From OMPR01 sp965183835 (GTDB lineage: Bacteria; Pseudomonadota; Alphaproteobacteria; Rhodobacterales; Rhodobacteraceae), in contig CBCYME010000003.1 in NCBI GenBank assembly GCA_965183835.1, positions 65,024-129,023 on the forward strand: DNA of 64,000 nt, in the 5' to 3' direction. This document shows, piece by piece, positions 1-8,185 of the stretch. Numbering within the stretch: position 1 is the stretch's first letter; the number at the start of each line of letters is the position of its first letter. Position numbers and translations under genes: made by a program. The notes below the pieces were generated by a model. It saw nothing but the letters and a program-made list of their open reading frames with translations. It did not search any database and was not told where the DNA came from.

Positions 1-938
1 CACTTAAACAACCGACCCATCTGATCATCCACCTGCTTGATCAAGCCCATGTAGGCGGGGATCACGGCCTGACGGACGCGCTCTTCGCTGAATGCTTTGC
101 TGACCTTGCTGTTCATAAAGACCGACAGGATTGGGTGCGCCCCCTCTTTTTCTGCGTCAGATCGGACGGGCGGCAGAACATGTTCAGGCCCGTACATGTC
201 GTGGTACGGCGCGGGCACAATATAGGGCCAGTGCGGTTTGATATAGGACAGGTGACAGCACCATGGCCCCTTAGCGCCTTCGATAAACTCCATCCCGCGC
301 GTGGTCAGATAGGGGGTTTCACTGTCTTCTTCGGCGATATTGGCCGCCTCGGTCGAGTTTTTGAGGAACCAGCCTGACAACACATTTCCATCTTCGTCCA
401 AGCCGGAATTGGCAAAGTCATGCCAGGGGTTGTCGCTCTCATACCCTTTGTCCGTCAGGTACTCATTGTACGTTTTTGCCCCTGTATCGTCATAGAACCC
501 ATTTGGACCTTCGGCGCGCAATCCATCATCACGTTCAAACACATCAAACCCACACTCAGCCACGCGTGCACCGATGATTGTATCGCGGCTTAGGCCCAGA
601 CGCTCCATGCCTTCGTTGTCTGCCCGCATGTGGGTTTTACCCACCAGATTGCACGACATCCCAGCCTTGCGCAGATGATCCCCCATGGTCCGCTCGCCCA
701 CCTTGAGCGGCACACCATTCCACGAGGCCCCGTGGCTTTTGACATAGCGGCCCGTATAGGTGGACATCCGCGAGGACCCACAAATAGGCGATTGAATGTA
801 GGACCGCGTGAACCGCACGCCTTTTTCAGCGAGCCGGTCAATATGGGGCGTGTGCAGATGCGGGTGCCCGTAGCAGCTCAGGTAATCCCAGCGCAATTGA
901 TCGAACATGATGAAAAGAACATTCTTTGCCTTGGCCAT
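1..938 (-). CDS. Sulfatase / phosphonate monoester hydrolase family enzyme (C-terminus outside window)
   Basis: The frame is open from ATG at 938 down to base 3, giving about 312 residues of the N-terminal part; the rest lies left of the window. It is an alkaline-phosphatase-fold hydrolase. An early Asp sits in FIMFDQLRWDYL (first metal site), and the formylglycine motif reads C53-G-S-S-R57 followed by MSTYTGRY. Cys in this position is normally oxidised to formylglycine and attacks a sulfate or phosphonate ester. The third position is Ser where Pro or Ala is usual. A GKTHMRAD segment follows, as in sulfatases. The gene is divergent from a MarR regulator and sits beside a carboxylate transporter, a GMC dehydrogenase and a CoA ligase, which suggests catabolism of an esterified alcohol. 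Substrate cannot be told from the sequence. Confidence 0.85.
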   Translation of the reverse strand, partial: MAKAKNVLFIMFDQLRWDYLSCYGHPHLHTPHIDRLAEKGVRFTRSYIQSPICGSSRMSTYTGRYVKSHGASWNGVPLKVGERTMGDHLRKAGMSCNLVGKTHMRADNEGMERLGLSRDTIIGARVAECGFDVFERDDGLRAEGPNGFYDDTGAKTYNEYLTDKGYESDNPWHDFANSGLDEDGNVLSGWFLKNSTEAANIAEEDSETPYLTTRGMEFIEGAKGPWCCHLSYIKPHWPYIVPAPYHDMYGPEHVLPPVRSDAEKEGAHPILSVFMNSKVSKAFSEERVRQAVIPAYMGLIKQVDDQMGRLFK

Positions 939-1050
939 GGATTTCTTCTTTCAGTTACGGCCCCAAACAGGGCCCTCAGGTCGTGTCATGTATCCGGTTC
1001 TAGCAGAAGCCAAAACAATTTACATGACATATCATATTTATGTGGTAATT

Positions 1051-1068
1051 TGTATGAGAAGTCATACA
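1051..1068. promoter_or_regulatory. Inverted repeat, probable MarR operator
   Basis: TGTATGA-GAAG-TCATACA is a perfect 7-base inverted repeat in the 157-base gap between the divergent sulfatase and MarR genes, about 30 bases before the MarR start. Position and symmetry fit an autoregulatory MarR site that would also control the sulfatase. The surrounding bases are AT-rich and could hold both promoters. Confidence 0.55.
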
Positions 1069-1095
1069 GTGTAGCAACGAAAAAAGGAATCTGGC

Positions 1096-1584
1096 GTGCG
1101 CGACACCGTAAAACGACTGACAGGAATGCGACCCGGCCAAATCCCGGATGGGGCCAGCCTGCTTGCCGTCACGGTGTTTCGCCTGTCCCGCATGTTGAAG
1201 TCAGATGTCACCCGCACGGTTTCCAAAGAACCCGGCGTTGGCTTGGTATCGTGGCGTGTGTTCATGGGGCTTTCGATGGCACCCGAGGCGACTCAAAAAG
1301 AACTGGTCACGTTCTCGCGCATCGAACAGGGTCAGCTGAGCCGCGTTCTGAAAGACATGGAAACGCGCGGGCTCATTACATCGCGTCCGTCGGACCAAGA
1401 CAAACGCGCCCGTGTTTTTGCCCTGACCCAAGCGGGCCGCAAAAAGCATCACGATATGCTGCCCCGCATGATCACACTCGCTGATACCATCGATGCCGCG
1501 CTGAGCCCTGAGGAACAGGACACGTTTCTGGATATGTGCGCCCGCATTGCTGCAGCTGCTGAGGTTGCCGCGGCTCAAGACTGA
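1096..1584 (+). CDS. MarR family transcriptional regulator
   Basis: 162 residues from a GTG start with AAAGGAAT upstream. The winged-helix core runs roughly from residue 45 to 125. It includes the recognition-helix segment (SRIEQGQLSRVLKDMETRG) and the wing (ITSRPSDQDKRARVFALTQAG) typical of MarR proteins. Such proteins bind DNA as dimers and are released by small phenolic or acid ligands. The gene is divergent from the sulfatase and reads toward the TctCBA transporter 52 bases downstream, so it probably controls this catabolic cluster. The perfect palindrome at 1051-1068 is its likely target. Ligand unknown. Confidence 0.88.
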   Translation: MRDTVKRLTGMRPGQIPDGASLLAVTVFRLSRMLKSDVTRTVSKEPGVGLVSWRVFMGLSMAPEATQKELVTFSRIEQGQLSRVLKDMETRGLITSRPSDQDKRARVFALTQAGRKKHHDMLPRMITLADTIDAALSPEEQDTFLDMCARIAAAAEVAAAQD

Positions 1585-1635
1585 TTTTTCGTGCCGATCT
1601 GGCACGCCCCGCAATGTTCAAATGGAGGTACGAAC

Positions 1636-2583
1636 ATGACATTTTCAAAGAAACTGACCGGACTACTGGCAGGGGCTGTTATGGCCATTGCCACTACCGC
1701 AACTGCGGCGGATTGGAAGCCCAGCGGTACACTGAGATTGCAGATCGGCTTTGGTGCCGGTGGATCGACCGACACGATGGGCCGTGTGATCGCAAAGGTC
1801 ATGAAAGAGCAAACTGGCTGGAACATCATCGCCGAGAACAAGACAGGCGGCGGTGGCGTCGCCATGTTCACCGGCATTTCCAAAATGCCGCCCAAGGGCA
1901 ATGTCATCGGCATGGGTGTGAACATGCCCATCATGATCAACTTGGTGAAACGCGGCGATCAGCTGCCGTTTGATCTGGACAGTTTTGACTATCTTGGCAC
2001 CGTTGCCCGCGCGCAGCTTGCCCTTGTCGCCAGTGCAGACGCCCCATTCGATGACATCGCCGGAATGGTCGAATACGCCAAGGCCAACGATGGCTTGCCC
2101 ATCGCCTTTAGCGCCGCACCGCAAAAGTTCCTGATGTCCGCCGTCGACAAAGAGGCAGGCGCCGGTTTCCGCTATGTGTCCACCAAAGGGGGCGCTGAAA
2201 ACATGAAGCTGATCCTGGGCGGGCAAGTGCTGGTCGGGTTTGGCTCGGGCGAGCACCTCCAGTATCTGGAATCTGGTGACGTCAAGATGATCGCAAGCGC
2301 CAATGACTCGCGTCACAACTATGCGCCCGACACGCAGACGGTGCGCGAAGCAGGCTTTGACGTGTATGTCGATCCTTACTTCTTTTTCGCAACGACCGCA
2401 GGCACAGACCCCGAAGCGCTCGCCGCACTGACCAAAGCGCTCAGCAATGCGATTGCCTCGGATGAAGTTGCCCAAGTCGTCAAGAATGCGACCCAGACCG
2501 AAGCGCTGAACCTTGGCCCGGACACCACAAAACAGATGCTGGTGGATGGTGTTGAAAACGTCCGCGTTCTGTTTGCTGACTAA
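1636..2583 (+). CDS. tctC: Tripartite tricarboxylate transporter substrate-binding protein (TctC/BUG family)
   Basis: 315 residues. I chose ATG at 1636 because GGAGG lies at 1624-1628 and the product then begins with a clear signal peptide (about residues 1-24, ending ATTATAA). The mature protein shows the Bug-family pattern: LRLQIGFGAGGSTDTMGR near the N-terminus, which forms the carboxylate-binding loop, then a GGGGVAM segment. It is a periplasmic receptor that hands organic anions to the TctAB membrane pair encoded directly downstream. Bug receptors bind carboxylates and related acids; the specific ligand cannot be read here, but the neighbouring sulfatase, alcohol dehydrogenase and CoA ligase suggest a degradable organic acid or ester. 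Confidence 0.9.
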   Translation: MTFSKKLTGLLAGAVMAIATTATAADWKPSGTLRLQIGFGAGGSTDTMGRVIAKVMKEQTGWNIIAENKTGGGGVAMFTGISKMPPKGNVIGMGVNMPIMINLVKRGDQLPFDLDSFDYLGTVARAQLALVASADAPFDDIAGMVEYAKANDGLPIAFSAAPQKFLMSAVDKEAGAGFRYVSTKGGAENMKLILGGQVLVGFGSGEHLQYLESGDVKMIASANDSRHNYAPDTQTVREAGFDVYVDPYFFFATTAGTDPEALAALTKALSNAIASDEVAQVVKNATQTEALNLGPDTTKQMLVDGVENVRVLFAD

Positions 2584-2591
2584 ATGAATGT

Positions 2592-2618
2592 CCCCGCTGG
2601 TTTATCGAACTGGCGGGG
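2592..2618 (+). terminator. Intercistronic hairpin after tctC
   Basis: CCCCGC at 2592-2597 pairs with GCGGGG at 2613-2618, in the gap between tctC and tctB. There is no strong T-run. Hairpins in this position commonly raise the level of the binding protein relative to its membrane partners by stabilising upstream mRNA or partly terminating. Confidence 0.45.
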
Positions 2619-2640
2619 TCTGTTTCTAAGGGGGAACTCG

Positions 2641-3066
2641 ATGTCAGTTACCGCAGATCGTGGCGCTGGGGCCGTCATTTCACTGTTTGGATTGGTGCTT
2701 TATTTCGGAGTCATCCCCAATTTCGTCGAAGCGGTAGACGACGGCTGGGTTCTGCCCACCACAATTCCCAATGCCGTTGCAATTGTCCTTATCGTCTGTG
2801 GTATTTTGTTGATCCTAAAACCCACCACGCACCGACCCCAGCGGATGATCGAATTTCAGAAAGCCGCCCTTTATTTTGGTCTGCTCGCCCTCGGATTGCT
2901 GGCGATGTCTTACCTCGGCTTTACTTACACGGCCCCAGTCATCGCGTTGGTTTTAATGCTGCTCATTGGTGAACGACGGCCTTTGTGGCTGATCCTTGGC
3001 GTCGCGGTGCTGCCCGCAACAATTTGGTTCCTCGTGGTCTATGTCCTAGACCGCGCCCTACCCTGA
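2641..3066 (+). CDS. tctB: Tripartite tricarboxylate transporter small membrane subunit (TctB)
   Basis: 141 residues from ATG at 2641, chosen over upstream in-frame starts because AAGGGGGAA lies 4-12 bases before it. Four hydrophobic segments are visible (about residues 12-30, 40-58, 78-95 and 100-135), the usual topology of TctB. It is the small integral subunit that pairs with TctA to carry the organic anion across the inner membrane with cation symport. Sequence conservation in TctB is low, so identity leans on size, hydrophobicity and its place between tctC and tctA. Confidence 0.85.
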   Translation: MSVTADRGAGAVISLFGLVLYFGVIPNFVEAVDDGWVLPTTIPNAVAIVLIVCGILLILKPTTHRPQRMIEFQKAALYFGLLALGLLAMSYLGFTYTAPVIALVLMLLIGERRPLWLILGVAVLPATIWFLVVYVLDRALP

Positions 3067-3073
3067 GGTTCAA

Positions 3074-4597
3074 ATGGTAGATTTCGCTACAATCCTTGCC
3101 GGTTTCACCGATGCATTCACCCTTTGGAACCTTGCTTTTGTCTTGTTCGGAGTGGTTCTAGGCCAGTTTGTTGGCGCCGTCCCCGGCATCGGCCCGGTCA
3201 TGGCCATGGCAATCGCAATCCCGTTCACCTTTGGGCTTGATCCCCTGCCCGCAATTGCGTTTCTGGTGGGTGTGAACAAGGGCGGGCTTGTTGGCGGGGC
3301 CGTTCCGGCCGTACTGATGAACACGCCCGGAACACCGGATGCCGCGGCAACCGCGTTGGATGGCTATCCACTGGCCCGTGCGGGAAAGCCCCTAAAAGCC
3401 ACCAAAATGGCGCTATTTTCCTCGGTCACCGGGGACACGTTTTCAGACATCGTTCTCATTACGGTTTCGGCGCCGCTCGCAATTTTGGCATTGCGTATGG
3501 GCCCCGTTGAAATTTTTGCCCTGATGATCTTTGCCTTTTCCGTTCTTTCCGGCCTTATCGGCAATTCGCTGATCAAAGGGATCATTGCTGCTGCTCTGGG
3601 CCTGCTGTGCGCCAGCATCGGCAGCGACCCCGAGAACTATACGCCACGGTTGATCTTTGGGTATTTTGAGCTGTTTGATGGTCTTCCGCTCCCTTCTGTT
3701 GCGATCGGTATGCTGGCCATATCCGAGATCCTGCGGCGCTTGTCCCAGATCCGAGGCGATATGCGGGGCGCGATTGAACTGCACGACACCGGGAACCCGG
3801 ATGATCGCCGGGTGACGTGGGCCGAATATTGGGGATGCCGTTTCACGATGCTGCGCGGCGCTGTGATCGGCACGATCCTAGGCGCGTTGCCCGGGATTGG
3901 ATCCACCGCCGCCGCGTTTATGTCTTATGCAAGCGCTAAGACCACGTCGAAAGAGCCCGAGACCTTTGGCAAAGGCAACCTGCACGGGATCGCGGCGGCT
4001 GAATCTGCAAATTCTGCGGTCGTTGGATCGAACCTGATCCCGCTTTTGACGCTTGGCATCCCCGGCAGTGTTGGCGCGGCCCTGATCATTTCCGCGTTCA
4101 TGATCCACGGCATTCAACCCGGCCCGCTTTTGTTTCAAGACCAAGGGAGACTGATCTATGGCTTGTTTGGGGCGATGATCATGGCCAACCTGCTGAATCT
4201 GTGGGTCGGTCAGCTGGGTTTGCGGTTCTGGGTCAAGGTCGTGTCGGCCCCGGAATCCATCATCTTTGCCTCTGCCCTATTGCTCTGCATCGTCGGTGTT
4301 TCAATGGCAACGGGGGGTATTTTCGGGGTTGCGATCATGCTGATCTTTGCCGGTCTGGGCTATCTGATGACCAGCTTTGGATTTTCCGTCGTCATTTTTA
4401 TCATCGCCTTTTTCTTGGGCCCCCGGTTTGAAATCTCGCTATCTCAAAGCCTTGCCTTGATGAACGGGGATTGGAGCAAATTGATGGGATACCCGATTGC
4501 CTTGGCTCTGCTGGCGCTGTCTGCCGTGTCGCTGGCCTGGTTCATTAGCCGCGCCCAGCCCGATGATCTGCCGCCAGAAACCTCTATCGAAGAGTGA
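3074..4597 (+). CDS. tctA: Tripartite tricarboxylate transporter large permease subunit (TctA)
   Basis: 507 residues, about 12 membrane segments. The family hallmark near the N-terminus is present: GAVPGIGPVMAMAIAIPF, then NKGGLVGGAVPAVLMNTPG. A second related block (GALPGIGSTAAAFMSY and LLTLGIPGS) appears after residue 270, as expected from the internal duplication of TctA. It is the transport channel of the TctCBA system. It starts 7 bases after tctB, so translation is probably coupled. An intrinsic terminator follows at 4645, which closes the MarR-to-TctA unit. Confidence 0.93.
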   Translation: MVDFATILAGFTDAFTLWNLAFVLFGVVLGQFVGAVPGIGPVMAMAIAIPFTFGLDPLPAIAFLVGVNKGGLVGGAVPAVLMNTPGTPDAAATALDGYPLARAGKPLKATKMALFSSVTGDTFSDIVLITVSAPLAILALRMGPVEIFALMIFAFSVLSGLIGNSLIKGIIAAALGLLCASIGSDPENYTPRLIFGYFELFDGLPLPSVAIGMLAISEILRRLSQIRGDMRGAIELHDTGNPDDRRVTWAEYWGCRFTMLRGAVIGTILGALPGIGSTAAAFMSYASAKTTSKEPETFGKGNLHGIAAAESANSAVVGSNLIPLLTLGIPGSVGAALIISAFMIHGIQPGPLLFQDQGRLIYGLFGAMIMANLLNLWVGQLGLRFWVKVVSAPESIIFASALLLCIVGVSMATGGIFGVAIMLIFAGLGYLMTSFGFSVVIFIIAFFLGPRFEISLSQSLALMNGDWSKLMGYPIALALLALSAVSLAWFISRAQPDDLPPETSIEE

Positions 4598-4644
4598 GTT
4601 GTAGCGCCTCTATCCTGATATGACGTGACGGTATCACCAGAAAT

Positions 4645-4668
4645 ACTGGACATTTGTCCAGTGTTTTT
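4645..4668 (+). terminator. Rho-independent terminator after tctA
   Basis: ACTGGAC (4645-4651), loop ATTT, GTCCAGT (4656-4662), followed by GTTTTT. A perfect 7-base stem with a T-run. Confidence 0.8.
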
Positions 4669-4719
4669 GACTAATAAACGCCAACCACACTGACAGATAC
4701 AGTTTCTTTCAAGTGTGCA

Positions 4720-4747
4720 CTGGTCTCACTGAGGTTTCGGTGACCAG
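4720..4747 (+). promoter_or_regulatory. Imperfect inverted repeat in the leader of the GMC gene
   Basis: CTGGTC-T-CAC (4720-4729) faces GTGACCAG (4740-4747) with one bulged base, ending 5 bases before the Shine-Dalgarno sequence at 4752. It could be an mRNA hairpin affecting translation or an operator for the MarR or TetR regulator nearby. No direct evidence separates these. Confidence 0.3.
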
Positions 4748-4763
4748 CCTTGGGAGGGGTGCT

Positions 4764-6383
4764 ATGACGTATGACTTTGTGATCGTTGGCGGGGGGTCCG
4801 CAGGTGCAACAATTGCATCTCGGCTAAGTGAGGACCCAAACGTCACTGTTTGCCTGCTTGAGGCGGGTGGGGACGGCAAGGATCTGTTGATCCGAACGCC
4901 AGTCGGCGTGGTTGCGATGTTGCCGGGCTATGGAAAGATCAACAACTGGGCCTTTAAAACAGTGCCCCAGCCCGGCCTGAATGGGCGCCAAGGGTACCAA
5001 CCCCGCGGTCGCACATTAGGTGGGTCTTCTGCAATTAACGCCATGCTCTATGTTCGCGGACAAAAGGAAGACTACGACGGCTGGGCCGCTCTTGGCTGTG
5101 ACGGTTGGGCATGGGACGACGTCCTGCCCTTTTTCAAAAAGGCCGAGAACAACGTCAACGGTGCCGATGATCATCATGGGTCATCAGGGCCGTTGCAGGT
5201 GTCCAACGCCAAGGCCCCCCGCCCCATCTCCAAAGCGTTTGTCGAAGCAAACACCCAGATGCAAATCCGTGAAACACAGGATTTCAATGCGGGCGACAAC
5301 GAAGGGGCTGCCCTGTTCCAAACCACCCTGTTTCATGACAGCGCGCGAAACGGCGAGCGCTGTTCTGCGGCGGCGGCCTATCTGCACCCGGTGATGGCAG
5401 AGCGCCCGAACCTGACGGTGATTACGCGCGCGCATGCCACACGCGTTCTATTCGATGGGAAACGCGCGGTGGGCGTCGCCTATCGCAGTGGCAAACAGAC
5501 CCACGAGGTACACGCCAACAAAGAGGTCATCCTGTCGGGTGGTGCCTTCCAATCGCCCCAGCTGTTGCAGCTTTCCGGGGTTGGGCGGTCTCAAGACATT
5601 GTTCAACACGGTATCGAAATGGTGCACGAATTGCCCGGTGTTGGCCAAAATCTACAAGATCATCTTGATTTCATTCTGGCCTACTCGACCAAAGACACCG
5701 ACAATTTGGGCATCGGCCTGAGAGGGTCGTTTAAGCTGCTCAAAGAACTTGTGAAATGGCGCAAGACAGGCAACTCGATGGCAGCGTCTACCATCGCCGA
5801 AGCCGGGAGTTTCTTTAAGACGGACCCATCCTTGGATCGCCCCGACGTGCAGACCCATTTTGTGATCGCAGTTGTTGATGATCATTCGCGCAAGCTGCAT
5901 TTGGGGCATGGGTATTCCTGTCACGTCTGTGTTCTACGGCCCCATTCCCGTGGCGAAGTGGTACTGAATTCAGGCGATCCGATGGAGGCCCCCAGCATCG
6001 ACCCCAAATTCCTGAGCGATGATCGTGACCTTCAAACGCTCATCAAAGGGGCGCGCAAAACCCGCGACATCCTCAATGCACCTGCGTTGAAGGGCTATCA
6101 ACACAAAGAGCTGTTTGGCGTGCACGACGATATGACCGATGCCGAGTGGGAACATCACATCCGCGAGCGCGCCGATACTGTCTACCATCCAGTTGGGACC
6201 TGCAAAATGGGGGGTGATGATCTGGCCGTTGTGGATGCCGAGCTCAAAGTTCACGGGCTCGACGGGCTGCGGGTTGCTGATGCCTCTATCATGCCAAACG
6301 TCGTCTCAGGCAATACCAATGCACCATCGATCATGATCGGTGAAAAATGCGCAGACATGATCAAAACCCAATACGCCACCTAG
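4764..6383 (+). CDS. GMC family FAD-dependent alcohol dehydrogenase (choline-dehydrogenase-like)
   Basis: 539 residues from ATG at 4764, preceded by GGGAGG at 4752-4757. The N-terminal FAD site is clear (DFVIVGGGSAGATIASRL, then LLEAGG), followed by the GMC signature region GRTLGGSSAINAMLYVRG. The C-terminal catalytic block contains YHPVGTCKMG and NTNAPSIMIGEKCADMI. Family members oxidise primary alcohols to aldehydes, sometimes on to acids, and pass electrons to the respiratory chain. The gene lies between the carboxylate transporter and an acyl-CoA ligase, so the likely route is alcohol to aldehyde/acid to CoA ester. No betaine aldehyde dehydrogenase or betI-like pairing is evident, so true choline oxidation is not favoured. 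Confidence 0.9.
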   Translation: MTYDFVIVGGGSAGATIASRLSEDPNVTVCLLEAGGDGKDLLIRTPVGVVAMLPGYGKINNWAFKTVPQPGLNGRQGYQPRGRTLGGSSAINAMLYVRGQKEDYDGWAALGCDGWAWDDVLPFFKKAENNVNGADDHHGSSGPLQVSNAKAPRPISKAFVEANTQMQIRETQDFNAGDNEGAALFQTTLFHDSARNGERCSAAAAYLHPVMAERPNLTVITRAHATRVLFDGKRAVGVAYRSGKQTHEVHANKEVILSGGAFQSPQLLQLSGVGRSQDIVQHGIEMVHELPGVGQNLQDHLDFILAYSTKDTDNLGIGLRGSFKLLKELVKWRKTGNSMAASTIAEAGSFFKTDPSLDRPDVQTHFVIAVVDDHSRKLHLGHGYSCHVCVLRPHSRGEVVLNSGDPMEAPSIDPKFLSDDRDLQTLIKGARKTRDILNAPALKGYQHKELFGVHDDMTDAEWEHHIRERADTVYHPVGTCKMGGDDLAVVDAELKVHGLDGLRVADASIMPNVVSGNTNAPSIMIGEKCADMIKTQYAT

Positions 6384-6436
6384 CCGCGTTTTGGTTGAAC
6401 ATAGAATTGAAAACAAAAGAACAGAGGAGCTAAGAC

Positions 6437-8065
6437 ATGCTTGGTTCAATGATGAAACAGGATCTGCTGATCAGCGATCTGATTGTACACGCGGCCAAAT
6501 TCCATGCGGATACGGAAATCATTTCGCGCGAGATTGACGGATCTATCAACACCAGCAACTGGAGCGAAGTTGAAAGCGACGCCCGCCAGTTGGCCTCGGC
6601 ACTTGGAACGCTGGGTTTGGAACAAGGCGACCGGATCGCGACCTTGGCTTGGAACAATCACCGGCACCTGAAAGTCTGGTTTGCGGTGTCGGGTGGGGGC
6701 ATGGTGTGCCACACATTGAACCCACGTCTGTTTCCCGAGCAATTCATTTTCATCTGCAACGATGCGGCCGACAAAGCGATCTTTTTCGACAAGACCTTCA
6801 TGCCGCTGATCACCGGCACGCGCGACCATCTGAAAACGATTGAACACTTCATCTATATGGGGTCGCATGACCCCGAAGTCGCTGCCGCCGTGCCCGGCGT
6901 GGTGTTCTTTGATGATCTCGTTGCCTCAGGCGATGAAGCGTATCAATGGCCCGCGCTGAGCGAGGATACACCCTGTTCGCTGTGCTACACCTCGGGCACG
7001 ACCGGCAATCCCAAAGGGGTGCTATATTACCACCGCTCAACGATGCTGCATACATTTGCGATCTCGCTGCCAGATGGTCTGTCACTGTCGGCGCAGGAAA
7101 CGATCCTGCCTGTGGTCCCAATGTTCCATGCAAACGCGTGGGGCATTCCCTATGCAGCCGCCATGTGTGGCGCCAAACTGATCATGCCTGGCCCCGGGTT
7201 GGACGGTGACAGCCTGTTGGGCTTGATTGACGACTATCAGGTCAGTCTGGCGTTGGGTGTACCGACAATCTGGCAAATGTTGCTGGCCTCGGCTGCCAAA
7301 TCTGGGTCGAAAATGGACAGCCTCAAGCGCAATGTGATCGGCGGGTCCGCCGCTGCGCCGTCGATGATCGCCACCTTCCGCGACGACTATGGCTGCGATA
7401 CCATCCACGCGTGGGGCATGACCGAAACCAGCCCGTTGGGAACGGCGAACCGTCCCAAAAGCAAGCATTCGGACTTGGATGCTGACATGATGGCCGCCCT
7501 GCGTTTGGGACAGGGTCGTCCGCCATTCGGCATTGATCTGCGCATCGTTGACGACGCTGGTGTGGCACTGCCCCATGATGGCGTATCCGAAGGGGCCTTG
7601 CAGGTGCGCGGGCACTGGGTTGTCGAAACGTATTTCGGCAAAGAGGACACCGCTCTGACAGCGGATGGTTGGTTTGATACCGGCGATGTTTCCACCATTG
7701 ATGCAGATGGGTTCATGGTAATCCGGGATCGCACCAAAGATATTATCAAATCTGGTGGTGAGTGGATTTCATCAGTGGATCTCGAAGGCATCGCAGTCTC
7801 GCATCCCGGCGTGGCCATGGCAGCCGCCATCGGGGCAAAGCACCCCAAATGGGACGAGCGCCCCATTATTGTCGCCGTCAAAGCCGAAGGCGCAGACCCG
7901 TCTGAAGACGAGGTCCTTGCCCTGTTCCATGACAAAGTGGCCAAGTGGCAAATCCCAGATGCAGTGGTGTTTACCGATGCTATCCCGCTGAACGGAACCG
8001 GGAAGATGCTGAAAAACAAGCTACGCGATCAATTTGGTAACACGCTTATTGATCGGGGCCTCTGA
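6437..8065 (+). CDS. AMP-forming acyl-CoA ligase (fatty-acyl / DmdB-like)
   Basis: 542 residues, ANL superfamily. The ATP-binding loop is YTSGTTGNPKGV around residue 180; the adenylate motifs WGMTETSPLGT and GWFDTGD and the hinge region DRTKDIIKSGGEWISS follow. The C-terminal catalytic lysine lies in NGTGKMLKNKL. The enzyme activates a carboxylic acid to its CoA thioester using ATP. N-terminal features (MLGSMM..LLISDLI, AWNNHRHLKVWF, HTLNPRLFPEQF) strongly recall the 3-methylmercaptopropionyl-CoA ligase (DmdB) group of Roseobacters, which also accepts short and medium fatty acids. No other DMSP demethylation genes are present, so the substrate is more likely the acid made by the preceding GMC enzyme. 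A terminator follows at 8073. Confidence 0.9.
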   Translation: MLGSMMKQDLLISDLIVHAAKFHADTEIISREIDGSINTSNWSEVESDARQLASALGTLGLEQGDRIATLAWNNHRHLKVWFAVSGGGMVCHTLNPRLFPEQFIFICNDAADKAIFFDKTFMPLITGTRDHLKTIEHFIYMGSHDPEVAAAVPGVVFFDDLVASGDEAYQWPALSEDTPCSLCYTSGTTGNPKGVLYYHRSTMLHTFAISLPDGLSLSAQETILPVVPMFHANAWGIPYAAAMCGAKLIMPGPGLDGDSLLGLIDDYQVSLALGVPTIWQMLLASAAKSGSKMDSLKRNVIGGSAAAPSMIATFRDDYGCDTIHAWGMTETSPLGTANRPKSKHSDLDADMMAALRLGQGRPPFGIDLRIVDDAGVALPHDGVSEGALQVRGHWVVETYFGKEDTALTADGWFDTGDVSTIDADGFMVIRDRTKDIIKSGGEWISSVDLEGIAVSHPGVAMAAAIGAKHPKWDERPIIVAVKAEGADPSEDEVLALFHDKVAKWQIPDAVVFTDAIPLNGTGKMLKNKLRDQFGNTLIDRGL

Positions 8066-8072
8066 TATGGCG

Positions 8073-8105
8073 GGGACCCAAACACAGACAATCGGTTTGG
8101 GTCCC
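8073..8105 (+). terminator. Long perfect hairpin after the acyl-CoA ligase gene
   Basis: GGGACCCAAAC (8073-8083) pairs with GTTTGGGTCCC (8095-8105) over 11 bases with an 11-base loop, just past the stop codon. Downstream T-content is modest, so it may be a weak terminator or an mRNA 3' end stabiliser. Confidence 0.65.
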
Positions 8106-8185
8106 TACTCGCAGTCCTTATATTTGTATGACAAACCCTGTCGAACGAGATTGATGCGCGCCCCTTCCGATCAAAGAGATCATAC

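Noticed and set aside
630..1484. 284-codon plus-strand frame over the sulfatase and MarR genes
   Set aside because: It runs across two real genes in another frame and through their promoter region; the product is low in hydrophobic order and matches no family I know.
1663..2475. 270-codon minus-strand frame opposite tctC
   Set aside because: The plus-strand TctC has a signal peptide and family motifs; the antisense frame is a shadow.
4764..6383. Choline dehydrogenase BetA
   Set aside because: GMC motifs are general and no BetB or choline transporter gene is adjacent.
6437..8065. Firm naming as DmdB of DMSP demethylation
   Set aside because: Resemblance is strong, but DmdA, DmdC and DmdD genes are absent and the ligase family is broad in substrate.
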